Below are positions 28,595 to 37,960 of a stretch of 64,000 nucleotides of DNA, piece after piece. A program made the position numbers and the translations under genes. Each line of letters begins with the position of its first letter. Position 1 is the first letter of the stretch. Under the pieces are notes generated by a model. It worked only from the letters and a program-made list of their open reading frames with translations, searched no databases and had not been told where the DNA came from. This stretch comes from Ideonella sp. (GTDB taxonomy: Bacteria > Pseudomonadota > Gammaproteobacteria > Burkholderiales > Burkholderiaceae_C). The stretch covers positions 434,001 through 498,000 of the forward strand of contig JADKIA010000031.1 of assembly GCA_016721465.1 (NCBI GenBank), given 5' to 3'.

Positions 28595-29869
28595 ATGAAC
28601 GAAACCGGTCGCAATGGCTTGTGGCGCGCCACGCTCACGCTGCTGGCGGGCGGTGCCTTGGCACAGGCCTTGCCGCTGCTGCTGGGGCCGTGGATCTCGC
28701 GGCTGTACGGCCCCGAGGAGTTCGGCGCCTACACCGCGTTCTGGACCGTGGCCGCCAACCTCGCGGTGGTGGCCTGCCTGCGCTACGAGTTTGCCCTGCC
28801 GCTGGAACGTGACGAGCCAGGGGCCCGCGCGCTGTTGGCGCTGTGCGTGCGGCTGTTGCTGGCGGTCGGGGCGTTCAGCGCCTTGCTGGCCGGTGCGATG
28901 GCCGCGATGGGCAGGATGCCGCACGCAGGCTGGCTGCCCATCGCCGTGCTGGCGCTCGGCGCGTGTCAGTTGGCCACGATGTGGGCCAATCGGGACGAGC
29001 GCTTTCGGGCGCTGGCCGCGAGCCGCGTGCTGCAGCACGGCGGCGGCGCCGTCGGGCAGGTGGCGATGGGCTGGGGTGGTGCGTCGGTGCTGGGCTTGAT
29101 CGCCGCGCCGGTGGCGGCCGCGGCGGCGGCCACCTGCTTGCTCGCGCGCATGCCGGGCGATGTGGCGCGGGGGGTGTGGCAGGCGGTTCGCCATCCCGCA
29201 GCCGGTGCCTTGTCATCCGCCTGGCGCCGACACCGTGACTTTCCGCTGCTGAATGCCCCGCATGCTTTTGCCGGCGCCTTGCAGGACACGCTGGCTGTCG
29301 CCCTGCTTGCGGCCTGGTCCGGCGATGCGGCCGTGGGTTGCTGGGGCCTGGCGCTGCGTTACCTCAAGGCGCCCGCCACGCTGGTGGGCGGGGCGGTGTC
29401 GCAGGCGCTTTACCCGAAGCTGGTGTCGGCCAGCCCGGCGCAAGCGCGGGCCACGGTGCGCCAGGTGATGGCGCTGCTGGGCGGCGCGGCGGCGGTGCTG
29501 GCCTTGCTGCTGTTCGCGGCCGGCCCGGGCCTGTTCGCGGCGGTGTTCGGCGAGCGGTGGCGCCTGGCCGGAGAACTGGCGAGGGCCTTGTCACCCTACA
29601 TCGCACTGCACTTCGTGGCCTCGCCCCTGGCGGTGGTGACCATGGCCTGGCGCGGCCAGGCCTGGGCGCTGCGCCTGGCGCTGGTGGGCCAGGCCATGTT
29701 CCTGCTGGCGCTGGCCCTGGGCTTGAAGCTGGGCGGACTGTTGGGTGGTGCCTGGGCTGTCTCGGCCGCCATGGCCCTGTATTTTGGATACTACTTCTGG
29801 CGGCTGGCCACCTGGCGCGAGATTCCTGCACCCCTGAACGCTGAGGCGCAGCATGCGGCTGGCACCTGA
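28595..29869 (+). CDS. lipopolysaccharide/polysaccharide flippase, Wzx-like
   Basis: A 424-residue protein with about twelve hydrophobic segments and the MATE/Wzx N-terminal block LLLGPWISRLYGPEEFGAYT followed by FWTVAANLAVVACLRYEFALPL. This is the oligosaccharide flippase pattern. It would move lipid-linked glycan units across the inner membrane. It starts 31 bp after the aminotransferase and overlaps the next gene by 17 bp. Confidence 0.87.
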   Translation: MNETGRNGLWRATLTLLAGGALAQALPLLLGPWISRLYGPEEFGAYTAFWTVAANLAVVACLRYEFALPLERDEPGARALLALCVRLLLAVGAFSALLAGAMAAMGRMPHAGWLPIAVLALGACQLATMWANRDERFRALAASRVLQHGGGAVGQVAMGWGGASVLGLIAAPVAAAAAATCLLARMPGDVARGVWQAVRHPAAGALSSAWRRHRDFPLLNAPHAFAGALQDTLAVALLAAWSGDAAVGCWGLALRYLKAPATLVGGAVSQALYPKLVSASPAQARATVRQVMALLGGAAAVLALLLFAAGPGLFAAVFGERWRLAGELARALSPYIALHFVASPLAVVTMAWRGQAWALRLALVGQAMFLLALALGLKLGGLLGGAWAVSAAMALYFGYYFWRLATWREIPAPLNAEAQHAAGT

Positions 29870-30533
29870 TTCGGGGCTTCGCGGCTGGATCAACGCGCTG
29901 CGCCGGCGCCTCTGGCATGCGCTGGCCTACCGCATGCTGTTCGGCGAACGCTCGCCCGACGGGCGCATGCTGCCGGCCACCCGCATGGCACCGAGCACTT
30001 GCCTCGAGGGCGCGTCCGGCCTGCGCCTGGCCGATCACGTGTTCATCGGGCAATTCAACTTCATCGAGGCCAGTGCCGGCCTGGTGATCGAGGAAGGGGT
30101 GCAGATCACCAACTTCTGCAGCATCGTCAGCCACAGCACGCACCGTTCGATCCGCCTGATGGGCCGATTGACGGCCGCCACGGGCGGTGAACGTGTGGGA
30201 GATGTGCGCGCACCCATCCGCCTGGGTGCCTACAGCTACATCGGCCCGCACAGTCTGATCGAAGCCGGCAGCACCTTGGGGCCTGGCAGCCTGGTGGCCG
30301 CCTACAGCCGGGTGCGTGGCGAGCATCCCCCCTTCGCGATACTGGCCGGCAACCCGGCGCGTGTCGTGGGCGACACGCGCGATCGCGATGCGCCGTGGCT
30401 GCGTCAGCACCCGGAGTTGCAGGCGACATACGCGTCCTGGGCCGGGACGCTGCCCGACGGGGTGCTGGACGCCGCGACCCAGCCGACCACCGATGCCGCG
30501 GGCGCCACGCGGGCATCCAGGGCCGAGCCATGA
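29853..30533 (+). CDS. hexapeptide-repeat acyltransferase
   Basis: A 226-residue protein with left-handed beta-helix repeats from about residue 50 (LRLADHVFIGQFNFIEASAG, VIEEGVQITNFCSIVSH) and a closing PFAILAGNPARVVGD. This resembles WbbJ/maltose-O-acetyltransferase-type enzymes of O-antigen loci. The last 30 residues are Ala/Thr-rich and unconserved. It probably acetylates a glycan sugar; substrate unknown. It ends in an ATGA overlap with the next gene. Confidence 0.82.
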   Translation: MRLAPDSGLRGWINALRRRLWHALAYRMLFGERSPDGRMLPATRMAPSTCLEGASGLRLADHVFIGQFNFIEASAGLVIEEGVQITNFCSIVSHSTHRSIRLMGRLTAATGGERVGDVRAPIRLGAYSYIGPHSLIEAGSTLGPGSLVAAYSRVRGEHPPFAILAGNPARVVGDTRDRDAPWLRQHPELQATYASWAGTLPDGVLDAATQPTTDAAGATRASRAEP

Positions 30534-31651
30534 CCAGGGCGCCAGGCAACACCACAGCCCTGCGCTTCGCCCTGGTGGGGGACGCGCAAAGCCCGCACCT
30601 GGCCAAGTGGGCGCGCGCGCTGGCACCGCGCGTCGAGTTGTGGGTCGCCTCCAGCACGGGCCTGCATGCGGCGATCCGCGACTGCGTGCCTGAGCAGCGG
30701 TGTCTGGTGTTGGGCACGCAGCCGGATGTGAGCGGCGGCAACGTGGGCCTGCTGCGCCAGCTGCCTCGCCTGGCGCGCTGGTTGGCGCAGGTGGATGCCG
30801 ACTGGATCAACCCGCACTACCTCACTTCACACGGCACCTTGGTCTGGGCCGCCAAGCTTGGCTGGCGCCTGCGGGGCAGCATCCTGGCCTCGGCCTGGGG
30901 CAGCGATGTGCTGGTCACACCGCAGCGGCGCGCCGTGCACCGTTGGGCATTGCGGCGCGTGTTGGCGGCGGCCGCACTGGCCACCAGCGACTCGCAGTCC
31001 ATGGCCGAGCGGATGCGGCAGCTCGGCAGCCGCGACGTGATGGTGTTCCCGTTTGGCCTGGAGGCCATGCCGCTGGTCACGGCGGGGGCTGCAAAGCAAG
31101 CCTGGTTGTTCTATGCCAACCGCGGCCTGGAGCCGGTCTATCGGCCCGAGCGGGTGCTGCACTGGTTTCAGTCGCTGGCCGCCTGGCAGCCCGATGCGCA
31201 GTTGGTGGTGGCCAACGATGGCTCGATGCGTGCCGCCCTGGAGACCTGGGTGCGCAAGCATGGCCTGGCCGATCGCGTGCGTTTTGTCGGACGATTGAGT
31301 CCGGACGCGCAGAATGCGTGGTATGACCGAGCGCAGTGGTTCCTGAGCCTGCCGGCCAGCGATTCGGTGGCGGTGTCGGTGATCGAGGCCATGGCCCATG
31401 GCTGCCTCCCGGTGTTGTCGGACCTGCCTGCCAACCGCGAGCTGGTGACGCACGGCGTCAATGGCTTGATCGCGCCGGAGGGCGGGCTGGCCAAGCCGGC
31501 CGAACTGGCGGCTTTGCTGGCGATGGCGCCGGAAGTGGCCCGTCGCAACCGCGACTGGGTGGCCAATCATGGCGTCTTCGGCCCCTGCATCGAGCGCCTG
31601 CTCGCGCGCCTGCAGGTCGGCGCAAGTTCGCCGGTTGGGGTGCCGGCATGA
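30530..31651 (+). CDS. glycosyltransferase family 4 protein
   Basis: A 373-residue GT-B enzyme. N-terminal LRFALVGDAQSPHLAKWARA and INPHYLTSHGTLVWAAKL lead to the family C-terminal block FVGRLSPDAQNAWYDRAQWF and the nucleotide-sugar motif SDSVAVSVIEAMAHGCLPVLSD, which has the E-x7-E-like arrangement. It is most like transferases that read HPHYLTSYG in exopolysaccharide loci. Cytoplasmic face of the inner membrane is expected. Both ends overlap neighbours by 4 nt. Confidence 0.88.
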   Translation: MTRAPGNTTALRFALVGDAQSPHLAKWARALAPRVELWVASSTGLHAAIRDCVPEQRCLVLGTQPDVSGGNVGLLRQLPRLARWLAQVDADWINPHYLTSHGTLVWAAKLGWRLRGSILASAWGSDVLVTPQRRAVHRWALRRVLAAAALATSDSQSMAERMRQLGSRDVMVFPFGLEAMPLVTAGAAKQAWLFYANRGLEPVYRPERVLHWFQSLAAWQPDAQLVVANDGSMRAALETWVRKHGLADRVRFVGRLSPDAQNAWYDRAQWFLSLPASDSVAVSVIEAMAHGCLPVLSDLPANRELVTHGVNGLIAPEGGLAKPAELAALLAMAPEVARRNRDWVANHGVFGPCIERLLARLQVGASSPVGVPA

Positions 31652-32880
31652 ACATCCTCTACCTCAACCACTACGCCGGCAGCCCGGCGCTGGGCATGGA
31701 GTACCGCCCGTACTACCTGGCGCGCGAGTGGGTGAGGGCGGGGCACCGCGTGCAGATCGTCGCCGGCAACTTCTCGCACGTGCGCAGCCACCAGCCCCAG
31801 GCGGGCGATGAACTGATCGATGGCATTGCCTACCGCTGGTTGCCGTTGCCACGCTACCAAGGCAATGGGTTCGGCAGGGCCTGGAACATCACGCGCTTCC
31901 TGCAGCAGCTGTGGCAGCAGGCGCCCAGGCTGGTGGCCGAGTTCAAGCCCGATGTGGTCATCGCCTCCAGCACCTACCCGATGGACATCTGGGTGGCGCG
32001 CCGCATCGCGCGTCGCGCCAGGGCCTTGCTGGTGTTCGAGGTGCACGACCTGTGGCCGCTGTCGCCGATCGAGTTGTCGGGCATGGCGCCAGGGCACCCC
32101 TTCATCCGCCTGTGCCATGCGGCGGAGTCGACGGCCTACCAGCAGGCCGATCGGGTGGTGTCCATGCTGCCCAAGGTGCAGGACTACATGGCTTCGCGCG
32201 GGCTGGACTTGAGCAAGTTGCACATCGTCCCCAACGGCATCACCCTGGATGAATGGCAGGGCGACGGGCAGGCCTTGCGCGACGACGTGGCCGCCGCCAT
32301 TGCCGAGCACAGGCAGGCCGGCCGGGTGGTGGTGGGCTATGCGGGCTCGATGGGTCGGCCCAACGCGCTGGACGTGCTCATCGATGCGGCCAGACTGCTG
32401 CGCGACGAGCCGTCCAGGCAAGCGTTCGGCATCGTGTTGGTGGGCGACGGCCTGGAGCGCGAGCGGCTGGTCCGGCGCATCGCCAGCGAGGGTCTGCAGG
32501 ACCGCATGATCTGGTTTCCGCCCATCGCCAAGGCCCAGGTGCCGGCCTTCCTGGCGCAACTGGACATCGCCTACATCGGCTGGCAGCGGGTGCCGATCTA
32601 CCGCTTCGGCATCGCCCCGAACAAGCTCATGGACTACCTGATGGCGCGCTGCGTGGTGCTGCACTCGGTGGACGCCGGCAACGACCCGGTGGCCGAGAGC
32701 GGCTGCGGCCTCACCGTGCCGCCGGAGTCACCCAACGACGTGGCCGCCGGCCTGCGCGCGCTGGCCGAGCTGCCCGAAGCCGAGCGACGCGCGATGGGGG
32801 AGCGCGGGCGCGAATTCGTCCTGGCCAATCACACCTACCCGGTGCTGGCGCAGCGCTTCATCCAGGCGATGCAGGCATGA
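31648..32880 (+). CDS. glycosyltransferase family 4 protein, WcaI/WbuB-like
   Basis: A 410-residue GT-B enzyme. The start MNILYLNHYAGSPALGMEYR, followed by AREWVRAGHRVQIVAGNFSH, is typical of WbuB/WcaI-like transferases that often add 6-deoxy-amino sugars. The donor-binding half shows VPNGITLDEW, GYAGSMGRPNALDVLIDA and YRFGIAPNKLMDYLMARCVV. It is coupled on both sides by ATGA overlaps. The exact sugar is unknown. Confidence 0.88.
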   Translation: MNILYLNHYAGSPALGMEYRPYYLAREWVRAGHRVQIVAGNFSHVRSHQPQAGDELIDGIAYRWLPLPRYQGNGFGRAWNITRFLQQLWQQAPRLVAEFKPDVVIASSTYPMDIWVARRIARRARALLVFEVHDLWPLSPIELSGMAPGHPFIRLCHAAESTAYQQADRVVSMLPKVQDYMASRGLDLSKLHIVPNGITLDEWQGDGQALRDDVAAAIAEHRQAGRVVVGYAGSMGRPNALDVLIDAARLLRDEPSRQAFGIVLVGDGLERERLVRRIASEGLQDRMIWFPPIAKAQVPAFLAQLDIAYIGWQRVPIYRFGIAPNKLMDYLMARCVVLHSVDAGNDPVAESGCGLTVPPESPNDVAAGLRALAELPEAERRAMGERGREFVLANHTYPVLAQRFIQAMQA

Positions 32881-33686
32881 GCCCGCAACATGGTCGCCCG
32901 ATGGGCGTCGCGGACGCACCCGCCAGCGCAGCGAGCGCAGGCGATCGCGCACCAGCGAGCGAACTGCCGAGCGCGCAGCCCGGCAACGAACCCGAGGCGG
33001 TGGTCGAACGCTACGCGCGGCGCCAGGCCAACGCCGGCGCTGCGCCGGACCGCTACAGCCTGCTGCAGCCCGATGTGTGGCAGACCGTGCAGGAACGACA
33101 GCGGGTGATGCTGCGCCTGTTTTCCGCGCTGAACCTGCATCCCTTGTCGCGCCTGCGCGTGGCCGAGGTGGGTTGTGGGGCTGGCGGCAACCTGCTGGAG
33201 CTGCTGCGCATGGGGTTCTCGGCGGAGCGCCTGGCCGGGGCCGAACTGCTGCCCGAGCGCATGGCCCAGGCCCGCCGGGTGCTGCCCGCCGATGTGGCGT
33301 TGTGGCAGGGGGACGCCAGCCGTTGGGCCGTGCGGCCAGGCAGCCAGCACATCGTGCTGCAGTCCACCGTGTTCTCGTCCCTGCTCGACCGCGATTTCCA
33401 GCAGTGCCTGGCCGATGCCATGTGGTCCTGGCTGATGCCCGGCGGAGGCGTGCTCTGGTACGACTTCACCGTGGACAATCCACGCAACCCCGACGTCAAG
33501 GGGGTGCCCCTGAAGCGCCTTCGCGAATTGTTTCCGCATGCGCGGATGCGCCATCGCAAGCTGACGCTGGCCCCGCCCATCGCCCGCGCCGTCTGTCGAA
33601 TCCATCCGTCGCTGTACCCCCTGTTCAACGCCTTGCCGGCTCTGCGCACCCATGTGCTGGCCTGGCTGGAGAAGCCCGCCCCATGA
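32877..33686 (+). CDS. class I SAM-dependent methyltransferase
   Basis: A 269-residue protein. A disordered Ala/Ser-rich head (about 40 residues) precedes RYARRQANAGAAPDRYSLLQ. The SAM loop is VAEVGCGAGGNLLELLRMG near residue 100, with LWQGDASRWAV (motif II) and LMPGGGVLWYDFTVDNPRNPD (motif III) following. Methyltransferases of this form in O-antigen clusters often cap or decorate glycan chains. Overlaps both neighbours by 4 nt. Confidence 0.85.
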   Translation: MSPQHGRPMGVADAPASAASAGDRAPASELPSAQPGNEPEAVVERYARRQANAGAAPDRYSLLQPDVWQTVQERQRVMLRLFSALNLHPLSRLRVAEVGCGAGGNLLELLRMGFSAERLAGAELLPERMAQARRVLPADVALWQGDASRWAVRPGSQHIVLQSTVFSSLLDRDFQQCLADAMWSWLMPGGGVLWYDFTVDNPRNPDVKGVPLKRLRELFPHARMRHRKLTLAPPIARAVCRIHPSLYPLFNALPALRTHVLAWLEKPAP

Positions 33687-34840
33687 CCGTCCCGTTCCTT
33701 CCGTTTGCATTGCCCGAAATCGGCGAAGAGGAAATCGCCGAAGTCGTCGACACCCTGCGCTCTGGCTGGGTCACCACCGGCCCCAAGGCCAAGCGCTTCG
33801 AGGCCGACTTCGCCAACTTCCTCGGCGACCCCGATCTGCATTGCATCGCCGTCAACTCGGCCACGGCCGGCCTGCACCTGGCCTTGGAGGCCCTGGGCAT
33901 CGGCCCGGGCGACGAGGTCATCACCACCACCCACACCTTCACCGCCACGGCCGAGGTGGTGCGCTACCTGGGCGCCGACGTCAAACTGGTCGACATCGAT
34001 CCGGCCACGCTCAACATCGACCCGGCCTTGGTGGAAGAGGCCATCACTTCGGCCACCCGCGCGATCATCCCGGTGCACTATGGTGGGCTGGCGGCCGACA
34101 TGCGCGCCCTGCACGAGTTGGCCGACGAGTGCGATCTGGCCATCGTCGAAGACGCCGCGCATGCGCTGCCCAGCACCTTCGAAGGCCGGCTCATCGGTAC
34201 CCTGGACAGCGCGGCCACCGTGTTCAGCTTTTACGCCAACAAGACCATCACCACCGGCGAAGGCGGCATGCTGGTCACCCGCGACGCCAAGTTGGCCCAG
34301 CGCGCCAAGGTGATGCGCCTGCACGGCATGAGCCGCGATGCCTTCGATCGGTTCACCGCCACCGTGCCGAGCTGGTACTACGAGGTCATCGCCCCGGGAT
34401 TCAAGTACAACCTCACCGACATCGCTGCGGCACTGGGCCTGCACCAGCTGAAGAAGGCGCATGCCTTCCAGCAGCGCCGCGCCGCCATTGCCGAACACTA
34501 CAACCGCGAGTTCGCCGAATGGCCGGTGATCACCGCGCCGGTGGCGCCGGTTGGGCAGTCCCACGCCTGGCACCTGTACCCGCTGCGCCTGAAGCCCGAG
34601 GCCGGCGTGGCACGCGATCGCTTCATCGAGCGCCTGTATGAGGCCGGCATCGGCTGCAGCGTGCACTACATCCCGCTGCACCAACAGCCATACTGGCGCG
34701 ACCGCTACCGGTTGAACGCAGCGTCCTTTCCGCACAGCCAGCACGCCTACGAGCAGATGCTGTCCTTGCCGATCTACACGCGCATGAGCGATGCGGATGT
34801 GCAGCGGGTGATCGATGCGGTTCGCGCAGCATTGGCATGA
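33683..34840 (+). CDS. DegT/DnrJ/EryC1 sugar aminotransferase, PglE-like
   Basis: A 385-residue PLP enzyme. It opens FALPEIGEEEIAEVVDTLRS and GWVTTGPKAKRFEADFA, like C4 aminotransferases acting on UDP-4-keto-6-deoxy sugars. The PLP lysine is in FSFYANKTITTGEGGM, and VEDAAHALPSTFEG carries the Asp. The C-terminal SVHYIPLHQQPYW is characteristic. It could act on the product of the WbpM/PglF-type dehydratase encoded at 35989, giving a bacillosamine-type or FucNAc4N-type sugar. Distinct from the WbpE-like paralogue 5 kb upstream. Confidence 0.88.
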   Translation: MTVPFLPFALPEIGEEEIAEVVDTLRSGWVTTGPKAKRFEADFANFLGDPDLHCIAVNSATAGLHLALEALGIGPGDEVITTTHTFTATAEVVRYLGADVKLVDIDPATLNIDPALVEEAITSATRAIIPVHYGGLAADMRALHELADECDLAIVEDAAHALPSTFEGRLIGTLDSAATVFSFYANKTITTGEGGMLVTRDAKLAQRAKVMRLHGMSRDAFDRFTATVPSWYYEVIAPGFKYNLTDIAAALGLHQLKKAHAFQQRRAAIAEHYNREFAEWPVITAPVAPVGQSHAWHLYPLRLKPEAGVARDRFIERLYEAGIGCSVHYIPLHQQPYWRDRYRLNAASFPHSQHAYEQMLSLPIYTRMSDADVQRVIDAVRAALA

Positions 34841-34893
34841 ACGGACCGCGCTGCGACAATGGTGCATGTGGCCGGCTGAAGACGAGGCAATAC

Positions 34894-35103
34894 ATGGAGA
34901 CCGAGGTTCTGTTCACTGTGGAAGAAGCCGCCGAGGGTGGTTTGCTGGCGCGCGCGCACGCCCATGGCATCTTTGTGCAGGCCGAGTCCGAGCTTGAGCT
35001 GGCCGCGCTGGTGCGTGACGCCGTGGACTGCCACTTCGATGGCACAGAAAAGCCCAAGCTGATCCGCCTGCATTTCGTCCGCGACCAGGTGCTGGTGGTT
35101 TGA
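34894..35103 (+). CDS. HicB-like antitoxin of a HicA/HicB-type pair
   Basis: A 69-residue protein METEVLFTVEEAAEGGLLAR, with LIRLHFVRDQVLVV at the end. This small family (sometimes mislabelled 2-oxoisovalerate dehydrogenase) has the partial RNase H-like fold of HicB and is regularly found just before a HicA gene. An in-frame ATG at 34837 overlaps the previous stop by 4 nt and would add 19 unconserved residues. There is no DNA-binding tail, so it may not autoregulate. Its stop overlaps the HicA start. Confidence 0.75.
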   Translation: METEVLFTVEEAAEGGLLARAHAHGIFVQAESELELAALVRDAVDCHFDGTEKPKLIRLHFVRDQVLVV

Positions 35104-35342
35104 AGCTGCCGCGCGACCTGTCCGGTCTTGACCTTGCGCGCGCCATGGGCCGTGTCGGGTATCGCATCACCCGCCAGACCGGCAGCCACATCCGCCTTAC
35201 GCTGGACGCGGACACGCGGCATCACAGGACGATCCCGGCGCATCAGCCACTCAAGGTTGGGACGCTGGCGGCTGTGCTGAACGAGGTCTGCGCTCGGCTG
35301 CAAGTCGACCGGGCGGAATTGCTGCAGCGGCTTGGTTTCTGA
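35100..35342 (+). CDS. HicA family mRNA interferase (YcfA-like toxin)
   Basis: An 80-residue protein from a TTG start overlapping the preceding stop. The dsRBD-like fold signature is RVGYRITRQTGSHIRLTLD, with the catalytic His in GSH, followed by HHRTIPAHQPLKVGTLAAVL. HicA toxins cleave mRNA and are held inactive by HicB. The gene is embedded in a glycan operon, with the downstream sugar transferase start inside its last codons. Confidence 0.85.
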   Translation: MKLPRDLSGLDLARAMGRVGYRITRQTGSHIRLTLDADTRHHRTIPAHQPLKVGTLAAVLNEVCARLQVDRAELLQRLGF

Positions 35343-35949
35343 CGCCTTGGCCAAACGCTTGTTCGATCTGGCGCTCGCGGCGCTCGGCTTGCTGCTGCTG
35401 TCGCCGCTGTTGCTGCTGGTGGCCGCTGCCGTGAAACTCGATTCACCGGGGCCGGTGTTCTTTCGTCAGGAGCGGGTGGGTCGGCATGGTGTGCCGTTTC
35501 GCATCCACAAGTTCCGCAGCATGCGCGTGGATGCAGAGACGGTCGGGCCGCAGGTCACGGTCGGCATGGATCCTCGCATCACGCGCGTCGGTCATTGGCT
35601 GCGCGGCCGGCGCTTCGATGAGTTGCCGCAGCTGATCGACGTGCTGCTCGGCGACATGAGCCTGGTGGGCCCGCGTCCCGAGGTGCCGCGCTACGTGGCG
35701 CACTACCCGGCAGCGCTGAGGGCGCAGGTGTTGTCCGTGCGCCCCGGCATCACCGACCCGGCCTCGTTGGCCTTCATCGACGAAGCGGGGCTGCTGGCAT
35801 CGGCGGACGACCCCGAACGCGAGTACGTGCAGACCATCCTGCCGCGCAAGCTGGCCCGGCAGGCCGAATACGCCGCCCGCGCCACGCTGGCGTCGGACCT
35901 GGTGGTGATCGCGCGCACACTGCGCCTGTTGCTGTCCAGGCGGGGCTGA
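35332..35949 (+). CDS. initiating sugar phosphate transferase, PglC-type
   Basis: A 205-residue monotopic phosphoglycosyl transferase. An N-terminal reentrant helix is followed by the family core DSPGPVFFRQERVGRHGVPF, HKFRSMRVDAE, the catalytic Asp-Glu in GRRFDELPQLIDVLLGDMSL, and VGPRPEVPRYV. It transfers a phospho-sugar to undecaprenyl phosphate to begin glycan assembly. The size is that of PglC rather than the longer WcaJ. The TTG at 35332 overlaps the HicA stop; a second TTG at 35347 is possible. Confidence 0.9.
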   Translation: MVSDALAKRLFDLALAALGLLLLSPLLLLVAAAVKLDSPGPVFFRQERVGRHGVPFRIHKFRSMRVDAETVGPQVTVGMDPRITRVGHWLRGRRFDELPQLIDVLLGDMSLVGPRPEVPRYVAHYPAALRAQVLSVRPGITDPASLAFIDEAGLLASADDPEREYVQTILPRKLARQAEYAARATLASDLVVIARTLRLLLSRRG

Positions 35950-35988
35950 TTTGTACAATTTCGCTCCCATCCACCCACGACGCCGGGC

Positions 35989-37860
35989 ATGACGACCATC
36001 TGGCACCGGCTCGACCGATTCCTGGCGCGGCTGCGCCCCCACCGCTGGCCACTGTCACTGGCCATCGACGCGGCGATGGTGGCGCTGGCGTGGAACGCCA
36101 CCTACCTGTTCCGTTTGGGCTTCGAGCGCTGGATCAGTGCGCGGCCCGGCTACGACGGCTGGGTGCTGCTGGGCATCGTGCTGGTCTACGCCTGCACCTT
36201 GGCGGCACTTCGCGTGCCATCGGGGCTGTGGCGCTTCTCGGGCTTCGGTGAAATCAAGCGCCTGGCCCTGGCCTGCGTCATCGCGGGGCTGAGCTGCGCC
36301 GTGGTGGTGCTGATGCTGCAATTGCGGCAGGTGCCCCGCGCGGTGCTGGCGCTGCACCCAGTGGTCGCACTGATGGGGCTGGCGCTGGTCCGCCTGAGCT
36401 ACCGCGCACTTTACGAACACGCGCGCCAGCGCATCAGCGGTGCGCCGGACGAGGCCAAGCGCGCGTTGGTGATGGGCGCGGGCGAGGCCGCCCGGCGGCT
36501 GCTGGCCGGCATCCACCGCCAAGGCTGGCTGGTGATCGGCCTGCTCGACGACGATCCGGCCAAGCAGGGCGCCCGCATTGCCAACGTGCCCGTGCTGGGC
36601 CGGCTGGACGAGGTGGCGCAGGAGGCACAGCGCTCGGCCGCCACACACATCATCGTGGCCCTGCCCTCGGCGCGGGCCTCGCAACGCCGCCGCGCGCTGG
36701 AGTTGGCCGCGCCCACGGGCCTGCCGGTGCTCACGGTGCCTTCGGCCGATGAACTGCGCGACGGCAACGCCGCCATCGACCGGGTGCGCGACATCGAGCC
36801 GGAAGACCTGCTCGGCCGAGAGCCGGTGCAGCTGGACGAAGCCGGCATGGCCGAGGTGCTCACCGGCAAGACCGTGCTCATCACCGGTGCTGGTGGCAGC
36901 ATCGGTGCCGAGCTGTGTCGCCAGGTGGCGCGCCTGGGCCCGGCGCGCCTGGTGCTGTTCGAGCAGAGCGAGTTCAACCTCTACAGCGTCGAGCAGATGC
37001 TGACGTCTGAATTCAGCGCACTGCCCTTGGTGCGCCTGGTCGGCGATGTGAAGGAGCTGGGCCAGTTGCGCCGCGTCATGGCCCAGTGGCGGCCGCAGGT
37101 GGTGTTCCACGCGGCGGCCTACAAGCATGTGCCGCTGATGGAGGAGCACAACGCCTGGGCGGCGCTGTGCAACAACACGCTCGGCACCTGCCAGGCGGCC
37201 CTGGCCGCGGCCGAAGGCGGCGCCGAGCGCTTCGTGCTGATCAGCACCGACAAGGCGGTGAACCCCACCAACGTGATGGGCGCCACCAAGCGCGCGGCCG
37301 AAATGGTGATCGGCGCCTTGGCCACGCAACACCCGGGCACGCGCTTCATGGCGGTGCGTTTCGGCAACGTGCTCGGCTCCAGCGGCAGCGTGATCCCGAA
37401 ATTCAAGGAGCAGATCGCGCGCGGTGGCCCGCTTACGGTGACGCACCCGGACATCATCCGCTACTTCATGACCATCCCCGAGGCGGCCCGCCTGGTGCTG
37501 CAGGCCGCTGCCATCGGGCGCAGCGGCCAGGTGCTGGTGCTGGACATGGGCGAGCCCGTGAAGATCATCGACCTGGCGCGCGACATGATCCGTTTGTCCG
37601 GCCACGCGCTGGACGAGATTCGCATCGAGTTCACCGGCCTGCGCCCAGGCGAGAAACTCTATGAGGAATTGCTGGCCGATGCCGACACCACCGTGGCCAC
37701 GCCGATCAGCCGGCTGCGCGTGGCACGCCTGCGTGAGGACGTGGCGCCCGAGGCCGTGTTGGGCTGGCTGCAGCAGTGCATGGCGCAGGGCGCGCTGGAC
37801 GACGCCCAGGTGCGCCAGCGCTTGAAGGCCTTGGTGCCGGAGTACCAGCAGATGGCCTGA
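35989..37860 (+). CDS. UDP-sugar 4,6-dehydratase, WbpM/PglF/CapD family
   Basis: A 623-residue membrane protein. Four N-terminal helices (to about residue 140) are followed by a CoA-binding-like Rossmann segment (ALVMGAGEAARRLLAGIHRQ). The SDR catalytic domain begins at TVLITGAGGSIGAELCRQVA near residue 297. Active-site segments are ISTDKAVNPTNVMGATKRAAE and RFGNVLGSSGSVIPKFKEQI. Such enzymes make UDP-4-keto-6-deoxy-HexNAc, the substrate of PglE-like aminotransferases such as the one at 33683. The full-length membrane-anchored form points to WbpM/PglF. Confidence 0.95.
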   Translation: MTTIWHRLDRFLARLRPHRWPLSLAIDAAMVALAWNATYLFRLGFERWISARPGYDGWVLLGIVLVYACTLAALRVPSGLWRFSGFGEIKRLALACVIAGLSCAVVVLMLQLRQVPRAVLALHPVVALMGLALVRLSYRALYEHARQRISGAPDEAKRALVMGAGEAARRLLAGIHRQGWLVIGLLDDDPAKQGARIANVPVLGRLDEVAQEAQRSAATHIIVALPSARASQRRRALELAAPTGLPVLTVPSADELRDGNAAIDRVRDIEPEDLLGREPVQLDEAGMAEVLTGKTVLITGAGGSIGAELCRQVARLGPARLVLFEQSEFNLYSVEQMLTSEFSALPLVRLVGDVKELGQLRRVMAQWRPQVVFHAAAYKHVPLMEEHNAWAALCNNTLGTCQAALAAAEGGAERFVLISTDKAVNPTNVMGATKRAAEMVIGALATQHPGTRFMAVRFGNVLGSSGSVIPKFKEQIARGGPLTVTHPDIIRYFMTIPEAARLVLQAAAIGRSGQVLVLDMGEPVKIIDLARDMIRLSGHALDEIRIEFTGLRPGEKLYEELLADADTTVATPISRLRVARLREDVAPEAVLGWLQQCMAQGALDDAQVRQRLKALVPEYQQMA

Positions 37861-37960
37861 CCGCATCGGGCGGCCTTCAATTTGAGGATGGCACCGCGTG
37901 GCGGCTGTTGTATCGTCCGGGCGAAGTCGGCCGACGGCTGCCACGACGAGGGGCGATTCC

